Positions 7,931 through 17,269 are shown, counted from the stretch's first letter. The stretch is 64,000 nt of DNA from Leifsonia tongyongensis (GCF_010686705.1 NZ_JAAGWY010000002.1:768001-832000), one strand, 5' to 3'. Numbers and translations: made by a program. Notes: a model not told the origin generated them from the letters alone.

Positions 7931-9310
7931 TTACTTGTCTGCGTCGACCAGCGCCTGGATGTTGGTGTCCACGGTGCTGAGGAGCTTGTCGATGTTCGCG
8001 TTCTTGTCGGTGAGCACGGCCTGGACCACCGAGTCGAGCGCTCCGTAGAGCTCCTGCGTGTGCTTGTTCGGCTCAGGCACGAGGTTGGCGTCGAAGATCT
8101 TGTCGGTGAACGGCGCCACGTTCTCGAGCGGGATGTTCACCTCGTCCTTGATCCACGACAGCGTCTGGTCGTAGGTCGCCTTGTCGAAGACCGGGAGCGT
8201 CGGAACGCCGACCGGCTGGTTCGAGGCGGCGAGCACCTTCGCGTCGGCGACGGCCTGGTCCTGGCTGAGCAGCTTCTGCATGTAGTAGAAGTCGATCCAC
8301 TTGACGGCGGCCTTGCGCTGGGCGTCCGACGACTTCGGGCTCACCGCTGCGACGTTGCCGCCGACGAGCACGCCGGCGTCACCCGAGCTCGCCACCGGGA
8401 GGATGGTCAGCCCGTAGTTCTTCGGATCGACCTTGTCCTGCTGAACGAGAGCTGTGAGCACGTCCGATCCGCTCGGGTACATCGCGATCTGGCCTGCACC
8501 GAACGCCTGGTTGATGCCGCTCCAGTCGAGCAGGAAGTTGTGCCCGACCGAGTTGTCCGTCCAACGCATGTCGTGCAGGAACTGAAGCGCTTCCTTGGTG
8601 ACCGGGTTGTTCGTGGTGACCTTCGTCTTTCCGTCGGATCCGACCGTCTCCATGCGTCCACCGCGGGCGTACGTCGTGGTGGTCAGCTCCCATCCACCGG
8701 TGTTGCCCTTGGTCATCTGCATGTAGCCCGCGACACCGGGAACTTTCTGCGAGATGATCTTGGCGTCCTGGCGCACCTCGTCCCAGGTTGTCGGCGGCTT
8801 GTTCGGGTCGAGCCCCGCCTTCTGGAAGATCTCCCGGTTGTAGGACAGGCCCATCGCATACGGACCGTACGGGATCCCGTAGATCTTGTCGCCCTTCTTG
8901 GCGACGGCGAGGATGTTCTGGTTGAACTTGTCCGCATAGGGCAGCTGCTTGACCTCAGCCGTGATGTCGGCGAGCTGGCCGGCCTGGAGCAGCGACTGCG
9001 AGTCCGTGAACGGCACGTTGAACACGTCAGGCAGGGTGCCGCCGGCGAGCTGTGTGGCGAACGTCGGTCCCGTCCACTGGTATTCCTCGGACTTGAGCAC
9101 GATGTCGGGGTTCGCCTTCTCGAACTCCTTGACGCGGTCGTCGAATGCCTTGAATGCGGACTTGTCGCTGCCGGGGATCAGGCTGGCGACGGTGATGTGC
9201 ACCTTGCCGTCGGCGCTGGTTCCACCGCCCGAGCTCGAGCAGCCGGCCAGCAGGCCGACGCCGGCGAGCGTGATCGCCGCGACTGCTGCGACCGTTCTTG
9301 GTGACCTCAT
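7931..9310 (-). CDS. Extracellular solute-binding lipoprotein of sugar ABC transporter
   Basis: The 459-residue protein begins with a lipoprotein signal and lipobox LLAGC (Cys24), followed by a Ser/Gly-rich linker. The body has the family-1 binding protein layout, with VKEFEKANPDIVLKSEEYQW early and GVPTLPVFDK near the end. It catches a carbohydrate outside the cell for the MalF/MalG-like channel. The adjacent GH13 enzyme suggests an alpha-glucoside, but the ligand is not shown by sequence. The start is fixed by AAAGGAA eight bases before the ATG; longer upstream reading is shadow. Confidence 0.92.
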   Translation of the reverse strand: MRSPRTVAAVAAITLAGVGLLAGCSSSGGGTSADGKVHITVASLIPGSDKSAFKAFDDRVKEFEKANPDIVLKSEEYQWTGPTFATQLAGGTLPDVFNVPFTDSQSLLQAGQLADITAEVKQLPYADKFNQNILAVAKKGDKIYGIPYGPYAMGLSYNREIFQKAGLDPNKPPTTWDEVRQDAKIISQKVPGVAGYMQMTKGNTGGWELTTTTYARGGRMETVGSDGKTKVTTNNPVTKEALQFLHDMRWTDNSVGHNFLLDWSGINQAFGAGQIAMYPSGSDVLTALVQQDKVDPKNYGLTILPVASSGDAGVLVGGNVAAVSPKSSDAQRKAAVKWIDFYYMQKLLSQDQAVADAKVLAASNQPVGVPTLPVFDKATYDQTLSWIKDEVNIPLENVAPFTDKIFDANLVPEPNKHTQELYGALDSVVQAVLTDKNANIDKLLSTVDTNIQALVDADK

Positions 9311-9351
9311 TGTCGGTTCCTTTCGGAGTGTGTTTGTGGGTTCTGTGTTTG

Positions 9352-11124
9352 TCATTGCTGGTGGTGCGTTTGTGCACCGCGGCGGGGTTCCGCGATGCGC
9401 TCCGGCGGCTCGTGCTGTGTTCGTAGCCACGCCGTGGAGTCCGGGGGCAGGAGTCCGTGTTCCAGCGGACTGCTGCTGAGCAGGATGGCCGTGTGCTCCG
9501 GGAGCGCGATGGGCACATCCGAGAGGTTGGTGACGTTGACGAAGTGCTCGCCACGGGCGAATACGAGCACATCTTCGGCACTGTCGCGCCAGGCGAGCGG
9601 GCCGTCGCCGAGTCCGTCGGTCTTGCGGCGGATGCGGAGGGCCTGGCGGTAGAGCCACAGCATCGATGCGGGGTTGCTCTGTTCTGCTTCGACGGTCAGG
9701 TGCGCCCACGATTCGGGCTGGGGAAGCCACGGCTCGGCGGATGCGCCGGCCGGGCTGAACCCGTAGGGCGGGTGGATGCCCCGCCAGGGCAGCGGCACGC
9801 GGCATCCGTCCCGGCCGGGGTCGATTCCGCCGGAGCGGAAGTGCATCGGGTCCTCGAGGCGGTCCGCCGGAAGGTCCTCGACCTCGGGAAGGCCGAGCTC
9901 GTCGCCCTGGTAGATGTAGAGCGATCCGGGGAGCGCCGCAGTGAGCAGGGCTGCTGCACGGGCGCGACGCTCGCCGAGCCGGAGGTCGGTCGGCGTGCCG
10001 ACCCGCTTCTTCGCGAAGGCGAACGACGAGTCTTCGCGGCCGTACCGGGTGACGGGCCGGGTGACGTCGTGGTTGGACAGCACCCAGGTCGACGGCGCGT
10101 GGACAGGAGCGTGTGCCGCCAGGGTCTCGTCGATGGACGCCCGCAGTTCCTGGGCATTCCAGGGGCGGGCGAGGAAGTCGAAGTTGAAGGCCGTGTGGAG
10201 TTCGTCCGGTCTCAGGTACATCGCGAAGCGGTCGATGTCGGGAAGCCAGATCTCACCGACCAGCACACGCGTTCCCGGGTACGAGTCGGCGATGGCGCGC
10301 CAGCCGCGATAGATGTCGTGGAGCTCGTCGCGGTCCTGGTTGGGATGCTCCCCCGGGCCCGGATCAGCAGGGACTTCGGGCAGCGTCGCGTCTTTGACGA
10401 GCAAGGCGGCCGAGTCGATGCGGACGCCGGCGACGCCGCGATCGAACCAGAACCGGAGGATCGCTTCGTGTTCGGCCCGGACGTCGGGATGATTCCAGTT
10501 CAGGTCCGGCTGCTGCGGGGTGAACAGGTGCAGGTACCACTCGCCCGGTGTTCCGTCCGGGTTGACGGTGCGCGTCCAGGTCTCTCCGGAGAAGTTGGAC
10601 ACCCAGTGGGTGGGCATCTCGTCTCCGGCGGGGCCGTTGCCGGGGCGGAACCAGAACCGCTCGCGTTCGGGCGATCCGGGACCGGCCGCAAGTGCGGCCT
10701 GGAACCAGGGGTGCTGGTCGGAGATGTGGTTGGGGACCACGTCGATGATCGTGCGGATGCCGAACTGCAGTGCCTCCTGGATGAGCGCCTCGGCTTCGGC
10801 GAGCTCTCCGAACGCGGGGTTGATCGTACGGTAGTCGGAGACGTCATAGCCGCCGTCCGCCAGCGGCGACTCGTACCACGGTGTGAACCAGATGGCGTCG
10901 ACGCCGAGGTCGCGCAGATACCCGAGATGTTTCCTGACGCCGGCCAGGTCGCCGATTCCGTCGCCGTTACCGTCGGCGAAGCTGCGGATGTAGATCTGGT
11001 AGATGACCGCGCTTCGCCACCAGAGCGGATCGCGCTGCGGCGGTGCGGGCGGTCGCCTGGTCGACGTTTCCGCTGCGGCGGACGCCGGCGATTCCGGCTG
11101 GGCAGCGAGCACGCGAAGATCCAC
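9352..11124 (-). CDS. GH13 alpha-glucosidase (oligo-glucosidase type)
   Basis: The 590-residue enzyme has all GH13 regions in order: DVVPNH (region I), GVRIDSAAL (II, catalytic Asp), LVGEIW (III, acid Glu) and LSNHDVTR (IV). The opening WWRSAVIYQIYIRSFADGNG is typical of subfamilies acting on short alpha-glucosides such as isomaltose, maltose or sucrose-like sugars. No signal peptide is present, so it acts in the cytosol on imported sugar. It is the first gene of the operon with the ABC components. The start GTG has AGAAGGA eight bases upstream. Confidence 0.92.
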   Translation of the reverse strand: MDLRVLAAQPESPASAAAETSTRRPPAPPQRDPLWWRSAVIYQIYIRSFADGNGDGIGDLAGVRKHLGYLRDLGVDAIWFTPWYESPLADGGYDVSDYRTINPAFGELAEAEALIQEALQFGIRTIIDVVPNHISDQHPWFQAALAAGPGSPERERFWFRPGNGPAGDEMPTHWVSNFSGETWTRTVNPDGTPGEWYLHLFTPQQPDLNWNHPDVRAEHEAILRFWFDRGVAGVRIDSAALLVKDATLPEVPADPGPGEHPNQDRDELHDIYRGWRAIADSYPGTRVLVGEIWLPDIDRFAMYLRPDELHTAFNFDFLARPWNAQELRASIDETLAAHAPVHAPSTWVLSNHDVTRPVTRYGREDSSFAFAKKRVGTPTDLRLGERRARAAALLTAALPGSLYIYQGDELGLPEVEDLPADRLEDPMHFRSGGIDPGRDGCRVPLPWRGIHPPYGFSPAGASAEPWLPQPESWAHLTVEAEQSNPASMLWLYRQALRIRRKTDGLGDGPLAWRDSAEDVLVFARGEHFVNVTNLSDVPIALPEHTAILLSSSPLEHGLLPPDSTAWLRTQHEPPERIAEPRRGAQTHHQQ

Positions 11125-11320
11125 TCGGAGTCCTTCTCAATCGGGCGACTCCTGGTCTTCGCGCTGCGATGTCCGGGTCGACGGTTCGTTCGGTCGGAGC
11201 GACAGCGTCCAACCTCACGGCGCCGTCGTCGATCGCAAACGTAGCGTTATCGACAGATTGATGCAAGAACTAAACAGAACGTAAGTTATTTGCGTACTTT
11301 TGCGTTGCGTTGCGTTCGAA
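11125..11320 (-). promoter_or_regulatory. Promoter/operator region before the GH13-ABC operon
   Basis: The gap between lacI-type gene and GH13 gene is locally AT-rich. It contains an inverted repeat ACGTAA-gttat-TTGCGT (11279-11295), a small palindrome AACGTAGCGTT (11238-11248) and three direct TGCGT repeats (11300-11316). These are candidate LacI-family operators; which one is used is unknown. Confidence 0.45.
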
Positions 11321-12331
11321 TCAGCGCGCTGGAGCTGGCCCCGTCGAGCCCCTGACGACCAATTCCGGCTCGAAGAACAGCTCATCGGAGATCGCCGAGT
11401 CGCTCGAGATCTGCCGGAGGAGAAGCTCGATCACCGTTCGCCCCATAGGTTCGATGGGCTGCCGCACGGTGGTCAGCGGCGGCTCGGTGCAGTTCATCAG
11501 AGCGGAGTCGTCGTAGCCGATCACGGAGACATCCGCCGGAACAGACAGGCCCGCTCGCCGCACGGCGCGGATGGCCCCGAGGGCCATCGGGTCGCTCGCG
11601 CACACGATCGCCGTGACGCCCGCGCTCAGCAGTCGTGTCGCTGCGGCCTGGCCCGCCTCCAGCGAGTAGAGCGAATGGACAACGAGCTCGTCGTGGAACG
11701 GCAGCCCCCAGGAGGCGATCAGGCGTTTGGCGGCAGCGAGTTTGCGCTGCGACGGCACGTGGTCCCTCGGGCCCATGAGAAGCCCGACCCGCTCGTGGCC
11801 CAGCTGCCGCAAGTGGTTCAGCGCCTGCTCGATCGCGACCGAGTCGTCGCAGGAGACGGTCGCGAAGTCGAGGTCGTCCACGGGAGCGTTCACGAGCACC
11901 GTCGGCAGGTTGAGATCGGTCAGCCGCGCGTAGTGCTCGTGCGACGCATCCCGTTGCGAGTACGCTCCCCCGACGAACACCACGCCGGAGACCTGCTGCT
12001 GCAGGAGCAGGTCGACGTAGTCGGACTCGGAGATCCCGCCGGCGGTCTGGGTGCAGAGCACAGGCGTGTAGCCGTTCTGGGCGAGCGCTCCCCCGATCAC
12101 TTCGGCGAATGCCGGGAAGATCGGGTTCTGAAGTTCCGGCAGGACGAGGCCCACAAGCCGCGCCCGCTCCCCGCGCAGTTTGCTCGGCCGCTCGTAGCCG
12201 AGCACATCGAGCGCCGTCAGCACCGCCTGTCTCGTGGCCTCCGAGACGCCGGGCTTCTCATTGAGCACCCGGCTCACGGTCGCTTCACTCACTCCGACTT
12301 TGCGGGCAACTTCGGCCAGACGCTTCGACAT
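11321..12331 (-). CDS. LacI-family transcriptional repressor
   Basis: The 336-residue protein starts with a textbook LacI helix-turn-helix: LAEVARKVGVSEATVSRVLN followed by a hinge ending LGYERPSKLRG. The C-terminal periplasmic-binding-like domain contains LVGLVLPELQNPIFPAF and ends VELLLRQI. It lies directly upstream of and co-oriented with the GH13-ABC operon, so local control by the imported sugar is likely. Its own start region has a semi-palindrome that may be autoregulatory. Confidence 0.93.
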   Translation of the reverse strand: MSKRLAEVARKVGVSEATVSRVLNEKPGVSEATRQAVLTALDVLGYERPSKLRGERARLVGLVLPELQNPIFPAFAEVIGGALAQNGYTPVLCTQTAGGISESDYVDLLLQQQVSGVVFVGGAYSQRDASHEHYARLTDLNLPTVLVNAPVDDLDFATVSCDDSVAIEQALNHLRQLGHERVGLLMGPRDHVPSQRKLAAAKRLIASWGLPFHDELVVHSLYSLEAGQAAATRLLSAGVTAIVCASDPMALGAIRAVRRAGLSVPADVSVIGYDDSALMNCTEPPLTTVRQPIEPMGRTVIELLLRQISSDSAISDELFFEPELVVRGSTGPAPAR

Positions 12332-12352
12332 GCCCCGATCATACGCAATTCA

Positions 12353-12368
12353 TTGCAAGATCGCGCAA
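12353..12368. promoter_or_regulatory. Candidate LacI-family operator
   Basis: TTGCAAGATCGCGCAA is an imperfect palindrome (12 of 16 positions symmetric) with GATC in the middle. It lies 22 bases upstream of the lacI-type start codon and 27 bases before the divergent prenyltransferase, so repressor binding could affect both. Confidence 0.4.
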
Positions 12369-12382
12369 ATTGTTTACATCGA

Positions 12383-12388
12383 TAGCAT
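12383..12388 (+). promoter_or_regulatory. Putative leaderless -10 element (TAGCAT)
   Basis: TAGCAT is followed by exactly six bases and the ATG at 12395; no ribosome site is present. Confidence 0.5.
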
Positions 12389-12394
12389 GTGACC

Positions 12395-13228
12395 ATGCCG
12401 AAAACGGTTCGCGCGCTGCTGCTGGCCAGCCATCCGGGGCCGACCGTCGTCGTCACGATCGTTGCCGGAGTGCTCGGGCTCGGCCTTTCGTACGACCCGG
12501 CCCGGCTCATCCTCCTCATGGCTGCCATCCTGGCGGGCCAGCTTTCGATCGGCTGGTCGAACGACTGGATCGACGCCGGCCGGGATGCCGCCGTGCACCG
12601 GGCCGACAAACCCGCCGCCCGAGGCGCCGTGGCCGTGGGTGTAGTCCGAACTGCGGCGTTCATCGCGGCGGGCGTGATGATCGTGCTGTCATTGCTGCTC
12701 GGTCCACTGGCGGCCATTGTGCACATCGTCGCCGTGGCCAGCGGATGGGCGTACAACCTCGGGCTCAAGAACACTCCCGTCTCCGTTGTGCCGTACGCCG
12801 TCAGTTTCGGCCTCCTGCCCGCGGTCGCGACCCTCGGCCAGGTGGTTCCCCAGGTCCCTGCTCCCTGGGTGGTCGTCGTCGGCGCACTCCTCGGCATCGC
12901 CGCCCACTTCACCAACGTTCTGCCCGATCTTGCCTACGACCGCGACACGGGGGTGCGCGGTCTCCCCCATCGACTCGGGGCACGTGCATCCGGTTACATC
13001 GCGTTCGCCTGCGTCGCGCTGGCAACGATCATCCTGACCTTCGGCCCTGGATCGGAACCCGGACCGGTGCTGATCGCCGGCCTCGTGATCGGCCTCGTGA
13101 TCACCGCAATCGGCGTCGTCCTGGTCGCACGGACCAACACGACGAGGCTGCTCATGCAGCTGATCATGGCGTGCGCCCTCATCGACGTCGTGATGCTCGC
13201 GCTGGCGGGTCAGTCGATCGCGCTCTGA
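12395..13228 (+). CDS. UbiA-family prenyltransferase-like membrane protein
   Basis: The 277-residue protein is very hydrophobic with eight or nine membrane helices. It carries UbiA-type acidic motifs: NDWIDAGRDAAVHRADKP matches NDxxDxxxD, and DLAYDRDTGVRGLP matches the second DxxxD motif. UbiA enzymes join a polyprenyl diphosphate to an acceptor ring or sugar at the membrane; the acceptor here is unknown. A GTG six bases earlier is possible, but the ATG fits the leaderless -10 spacing. The 3' end overlaps the convergent DHA2 gene by 19 bases. Confidence 0.85.
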   Translation: MPKTVRALLLASHPGPTVVVTIVAGVLGLGLSYDPARLILLMAAILAGQLSIGWSNDWIDAGRDAAVHRADKPAARGAVAVGVVRTAAFIAAGVMIVLSLLLGPLAAIVHIVAVASGWAYNLGLKNTPVSVVPYAVSFGLLPAVATLGQVVPQVPAPWVVVVGALLGIAAHFTNVLPDLAYDRDTGVRGLPHRLGARASGYIAFACVALATIILTFGPGSEPGPVLIAGLVIGLVITAIGVVLVARTNTTRLLMQLIMACALIDVVMLALAGQSIAL

Positions 13229-14601
13229 GGCGAGGCCGCCACCGCGTGCTGCGGGTTGCGGATACCGATAGCCGATACGAGGCCACCCGCGATGAGGAGC
13301 GCGGCCGTCGCCACCAGCGCCCGGTCCAGACCCGCCTTGTCCAGTTGCCCGCCCACGATGAGCCCGGCCATCGCCACCGTGATCAGCCCGGCGATGCGCG
13401 AGACCGCGTTGTTCGTCGCCGAGGCGATCCCGGCGCGGTCGGGATCGATGGCCCCGAGGATCGCCGAGGTGAGCGGCGCGACCGTGACGGACAACCCGAC
13501 ACCGAAGAGCAGCGAAGCCGGAAGAAGTTCGGTCAGGTAGTTCACCGACGTCCCCATCGTCATCAGCCAGACGAAACCCCCGGCGGCGATGATCGGGCCG
13601 ACCGCCATGAACAGCCGCGGCCCGTATCTACCGGACAGACCGCCGAACAGGCCTGACAGCAGGAGCATGCAGAGCGTGGTGGGGACGAACACGAAGCCCG
13701 CCGCCGTCGCCCGGAAGCCGGCGACCTGGAGCAGGTACAGAGTGACGATGAACGGCCCGAAGGCCAGCGCTCCATACACGAACGCTGTCGCGATGTTGCC
13801 GACCCAGAAATTGTGCACGGTGAACAGCGAGAGGGGAAGCATCGGGCTGGCGACGCGGGTCTCGACGATGAAGAAGATCACCAGGCAGACGATTCCGCCG
13901 ATCAGCGGGAGGTAGACCCTCGGATCCGCCCAGCCGAAGACACCCTGCTCGATCAGCGCGAAGACGGTGCCGGCGAGACCGAGCGATCCGAAGGTCGCCC
14001 CGAGATAGTCGACGCGTCCGCCTGAGCCCTTGGTGAACGGGCGAAGGCCGAGAATCATGAGCAACGTGATGGCGATCGGGATCACGTTGATGGCGAAGAC
14101 ATACCGCCAGGAGAGCGTGTCGACGAAGATCCCGCCAAGGATGGGCCCCGCGATCAGGGCGACCCCGGTCCAAGCGGTCCAGCGCCCGATCGCCTTCGCC
14201 TGTGGTGCGCCGCTGAAGGTCGAGATGATCATCGCCAGGGAGCTGGGAACGAGCAGCGCGCCGGCCACCCCCTGCAATGCGCGTGAGATGACGAGGAAGA
14301 GCCCCGTCGGCGCGAAGGCGCACAGCAACGAGGTCACCCCGAAGCCGACGAGACCGACGACCATGATCCGCTGGCGTCCGAACACATCCGAGAGGGAGCC
14401 AGCGATGAGGATCAGCGATCCGAGCGTCACCAGGTAGCCGTCGACCACCCACTGCTGCAGCGGTAGCCCGCCGCCGAGTTCGCGGGAGATCGCGGGGAGT
14501 GCGACGTTGATGACCGCGCTGTCGAGGAAGGCGACGAACGACGCCAGGATCGCGACGATCAGAACGCGGCGCTGAATCGTGGTCATACGCTCAGCCGCCA
14601 T
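13210..14601 (-). CDS. MFS multidrug exporter, DHA2 (EmrB/QacA) type
   Basis: The 463-residue protein has about 14 membrane helices. Motif A between helices 2 and 3 reads GSLSDVFGRQRIM, and the motif C region is present (GVALIAGPILGG). The opening FVAFLDSAVINVALPAI is the hallmark of the DHA2 family of proton-driven drug exporters. Substrate cannot be predicted. A second ATG lies five codons in; neither has a strong ribosome site. It is divergent from the small-membrane-protein pair. Confidence 0.92.
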   Translation of the reverse strand: MAAERMTTIQRRVLIVAILASFVAFLDSAVINVALPAISRELGGGLPLQQWVVDGYLVTLGSLILIAGSLSDVFGRQRIMVVGLVGFGVTSLLCAFAPTGLFLVISRALQGVAGALLVPSSLAMIISTFSGAPQAKAIGRWTAWTGVALIAGPILGGIFVDTLSWRYVFAINVIPIAITLLMILGLRPFTKGSGGRVDYLGATFGSLGLAGTVFALIEQGVFGWADPRVYLPLIGGIVCLVIFFIVETRVASPMLPLSLFTVHNFWVGNIATAFVYGALAFGPFIVTLYLLQVAGFRATAAGFVFVPTTLCMLLLSGLFGGLSGRYGPRLFMAVGPIIAAGGFVWLMTMGTSVNYLTELLPASLLFGVGLSVTVAPLTSAILGAIDPDRAGIASATNNAVSRIAGLITVAMAGLIVGGQLDKAGLDRALVATAALLIAGGLVSAIGIRNPQHAVAASPQSAID

Positions 14602-14682
14602 GTTCTCAGTAAACGTGGGGCCGACACGAAAGGCAAGAGCAGCGCACGTGCAGGGGGTTTGGAGCGTACCCTAGTGATCGCC

Positions 14683-15303
14683 ATGGCAACGGATCGACCA
14701 GCAGAGTCGGAGCGCGCCGCACAGACCGGCACACGCTCTGCGACCATCACGCGTGCCGCGTGGATCGCCATCCTCTCCTTGACGGGCGCGTTCCATCTCT
14801 TCCGAGGCGCACCGGTCGACGGCCTGATCTTCTTCGCCGGCGCGCTGGGGCTGGCGCTGGATGCGTTCGGCTGGCTCCGCATCCGGCCCCTGGACCGTGA
14901 GCGCACCGCGCGCCGCCTCCTCTCCTGGATCCTCATGGCCGTGCTGCTGCTCGTGCTGGCCCTTGCCCCGCTGTACGGCGGGGTGGAGTCGGTCGTCGTG
15001 GTGGCGATCGGCGTCGCGCTCATTCCGGTCGTGTGGCCGCAGCCCGCCGTCCCGACTCCGCGTGCGCGACCGGATGCGGTGCGCCGGGCCGCGTTCGCCT
15101 GGTCCGTGATCGCCGTGGTGGGCTGCGCCTGGGAGATCGGAGCCTACTTCATGAGCCGACCGTCGCCGGCCGCCGAGTTCGCCTTCCCCCCACTCTCCGA
15201 CCTCGTCGACCCGTTCATCGCTTCGCCCATCGCGAGGGCCGTGCTCATCGCGATCTGGCTTGTGGGCGGCTATGCCCTCATCCGCCGGGGGAGGTCGCGA
15301 TGA
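14683..15303 (+). CDS. Uncharacterised membrane protein
   Basis: The 206-residue protein has about six hydrophobic segments, for example AAWIAILSLTGAFHLF, LLSWILMAVLLLVLALAPL, AAFAWSVIAVVGCAWEI and VLIAIWLVGGYALI. I do not recognise the family. Start choice is open: the ATG used here lies 9 bases after a -10-like TACCCT (14668-14673), while a GTG at 14674 has GGAG nine bases upstream. It overlaps the next small gene by four bases (ATGA), so the two are coupled and may work together. Confidence 0.7.
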   Translation: MATDRPAESERAAQTGTRSATITRAAWIAILSLTGAFHLFRGAPVDGLIFFAGALGLALDAFGWLRIRPLDRERTARRLLSWILMAVLLLVLALAPLYGGVESVVVVAIGVALIPVVWPQPAVPTPRARPDAVRRAAFAWSVIAVVGCAWEIGAYFMSRPSPAAEFAFPPLSDLVDPFIASPIARAVLIAIWLVGGYALIRRGRSR

Positions 15304-15512
15304 CCCGTATCGTCACCATCGCCGGATTCATCGCCTGCGGACTTGCGATGGTCGTCCTCGTGCTCACCTCACGCCGCGAGGAGTCACGCCTGGCGCGGTT
15401 CGGCGAACTCCTCGACGGCGTCATGCAGGATCGGGCGGCCCGTCTGACAATCGTTCTGTTCTGGTGGTGGCTGGGCTGGCACTTCCTTGTGACGCCGCCC
15501 CTTCCCGCCTGA
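15300..15512 (+). CDS. Small membrane protein (DUF6186-like)
   Basis: The 70-residue protein has an N-terminal membrane helix (VTIAGFIACGLAMVVLVL), a short charged stretch with RREESRLARFGELLD, and a second helix ending in WWWLGWHFL. This layout resembles the small actinobacterial DUF6186 proteins, whose function is unknown. Its ATG overlaps the stop of the upstream membrane protein gene, giving translational coupling. It ends 18 bases before the convergent LCP gene. Confidence 0.75.
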   Translation: MTRIVTIAGFIACGLAMVVLVLTSRREESRLARFGELLDGVMQDRAARLTIVLFWWWLGWHFLVTPPLPA

Positions 15513-15530
15513 GGTTCGCGGGTCAGCCGG

Positions 15531-16850
15531 TCAGCCGTTGCCCTTGGTACACGTCTGCTGGTTGGCCGTCTGCCCCGTGGTGTCGGAGGGGAGCACGACG
15601 GGGGCTGGGCCCGAGGTCGCGGGTGCCGGCGCCGTGGTGGGGCCAGGCGTCGTGGTCGCGCCCGGCGTCGAGGGAGCCGCAGCCTGGGTCGGGGTGGGTG
15701 TTGCTGTCGGCGAACCCGGGGCGAGCTCCGCCGCCCGACCTGTCGTTCCGGTGAGCTGGACCGGCAGGTCGTTGACGAGGGCGTTGTTCAGGACCTCCGC
15801 TGACGAGCTGTGAGGGATCACGCGGTTCACGTTGTCCGGGTCGGTGACGACCGGGTACTGGATGAACGTCATCTTGTCGAGGCCGGTGTTCTTGAGCGCC
15901 AGGGCGATCTGCACCATGGTGGTGGGGTTCGTCAGTGTGTCCGACAGGGTCATGTTCGACGCAGCCGCCTTCGCCAGCGGATAGAGCTGGAAAGGATTGG
16001 CGAGCACACCGCCGTTGACGATCTTCCGGGCGAGCGCCGACAGGAAGACCTGCTGGTTGCTGATGCGCCCGAGGTCGCTTCCGTCACCGACACCGTGACG
16101 ACTGCGCAGGAACGAGAGTGCCTCCGGGCCGACGATGGTCTGCTCTCCGGCCGCGAGGTCGAGGGGCGGGTTGGTGTATTTGTCGACCACCGGTGACGCA
16201 AGGCAGACCGTCACTCCCCCGACCGCGTTCGACATCGCGCTGACACCGTCGAAGCTGACCTCGGCCGCGAACGGGATCGACACTCCCGTGAGCTTCTCGA
16301 TCGTGAGCACGACGCACGAGAGACCGCCTCGCGAGAGGGTCGAGTTCATCATCCCTTTATCCACGGCGTAATAGGTGCCGCCGGTCGGGTTGGGGCATTC
16401 CGGGATGGGGATCATCATGTCGCGGGGAAAGCTGACGACCATCGCGCTCTGGTGGTTCTGCGCGATGTGCACGAGCATCGTCACGTCGTTGTTGCCCGCG
16501 CCGGACGACCCGCTGAGTTCGTCGGCGGTGCTGAACGCGCCGCCCTGGCCGGTACGTGTGTCGGTTCCGGTCAGCAGAAGATTCACGCCGCCGTCGATCG
16601 CTCCGACGCTCGGGATCGGCACCGCGGTTTTTCCCGGCGGCAAGGCGAGGTGGACACCGGGCTTGATCGTTCGGGCCACATCCCACGCGGCGATCGCTGC
16701 GATCGATCCGCCGCTGACGATCAGCACGCCGAGGGTCGCAACGAGCACTTTCGCGACCGTGGCGTAGGGGCGGCGCTTGTGCAGGCGGCCATGGCGCACC
16801 GACGGAGGGCCGTTGGATCGCCTCCGCCGCATGGGCGCGCCGTCGCTCAT
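15531..16850 (-). CDS. LytR-CpsA-Psr (LCP) family cell-wall glycopolymer ligase
   Basis: The 439-residue protein has an Arg-rich cytosolic N-terminus, one membrane helix (VAKVLVATLGVLIVSGGSIAAIAA) and an outside LCP domain. LCP marks are LLLTGTDTR, NDVTMLVHI, VVSFPRDMMIPIP with the essential Arg, and FLRSRHGVGDGSDLGRISNQQ. LCP enzymes attach teichoic-acid-like or arabinogalactan polymers to peptidoglycan. The C-terminal 70 residues are Ala/Pro/Thr-rich and probably extend into the wall. I take the ATG with GAGGAA 8 bases upstream; an ATG 11 codons earlier lacks such a site. Confidence 0.92.
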   Translation of the reverse strand: MSDGAPMRRRRSNGPPSVRHGRLHKRRPYATVAKVLVATLGVLIVSGGSIAAIAAWDVARTIKPGVHLALPPGKTAVPIPSVGAIDGGVNLLLTGTDTRTGQGGAFSTADELSGSSGAGNNDVTMLVHIAQNHQSAMVVSFPRDMMIPIPECPNPTGGTYYAVDKGMMNSTLSRGGLSCVVLTIEKLTGVSIPFAAEVSFDGVSAMSNAVGGVTVCLASPVVDKYTNPPLDLAAGEQTIVGPEALSFLRSRHGVGDGSDLGRISNQQVFLSALARKIVNGGVLANPFQLYPLAKAAASNMTLSDTLTNPTTMVQIALALKNTGLDKMTFIQYPVVTDPDNVNRVIPHSSSAEVLNNALVNDLPVQLTGTTGRAAELAPGSPTATPTPTQAAAPSTPGATTTPGPTTAPAPATSGPAPVVLPSDTTGQTANQQTCTKGNG

Positions 16851-16918
16851 CTCTGCATTCCTCGTGGGGTTCCGTGACGCCATACCGGAAGCGCATGGGT
16901 CATCGACTCGTCGCCAGC

Positions 16919-16924
16919 ACTATA
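16919..16924 (-). promoter_or_regulatory. -10 element of the LCP gene (TATAGT)
   Basis: TATAGT on the minus strand lies in a short AT-rich stretch and gives a leader of about 60 bases. No convincing -35 hexamer is at the usual distance. Confidence 0.5.
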
Positions 16925-17269
16925 TTCGACTGTCGCAATGTATTGCCTGTAAAACGCACGACCGAAATCCTCCAGTAATCGCAGACTTCGTCGCAATCAT
17001 CCAGAAAGCCCGGTCAGCCTAATTTTACTCCCGCGATCGCTCCGGCGACCCTCGCCTCACGGCTGTGGCCGCGCAAAGACGCCGGGTTCATGCAGCGCCC
17101 CGCGATGGCGACAAGCGCACCGCCTACGCGGATCCCGACGTACCCGCCCAGGCGCACCGCGCACCATTCAGCGACGACCACACCGGGTTCTCGAGCGGAT
17201 CAGTTCGGGTCGGACCCGATCGAGACGTCACGCCTTCTCCTGACGGTCATCCGAATATCTGCGCTCAGG
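16925..17269. other. Gene-poor stretch at the edge of the accessory patch
   Basis: I see no gene here. The left third (to about 17030) is AT-richer than its neighbours; the remainder is GC-rich but has no reading frame with coding character and no recognised repeat. Confidence 0.5.

Noticed and set aside
7175-9304. 709-codon frame antisense to the sugar ABC genes
   Set aside because: It lies opposite two clear transporter genes and has the Arg/Val/Gly/Asp bias of shadow frames.
11300-12385. 361-codon plus-strand frame opposite lacI
   Set aside because: Shadow of the LacI gene, no homology seen.
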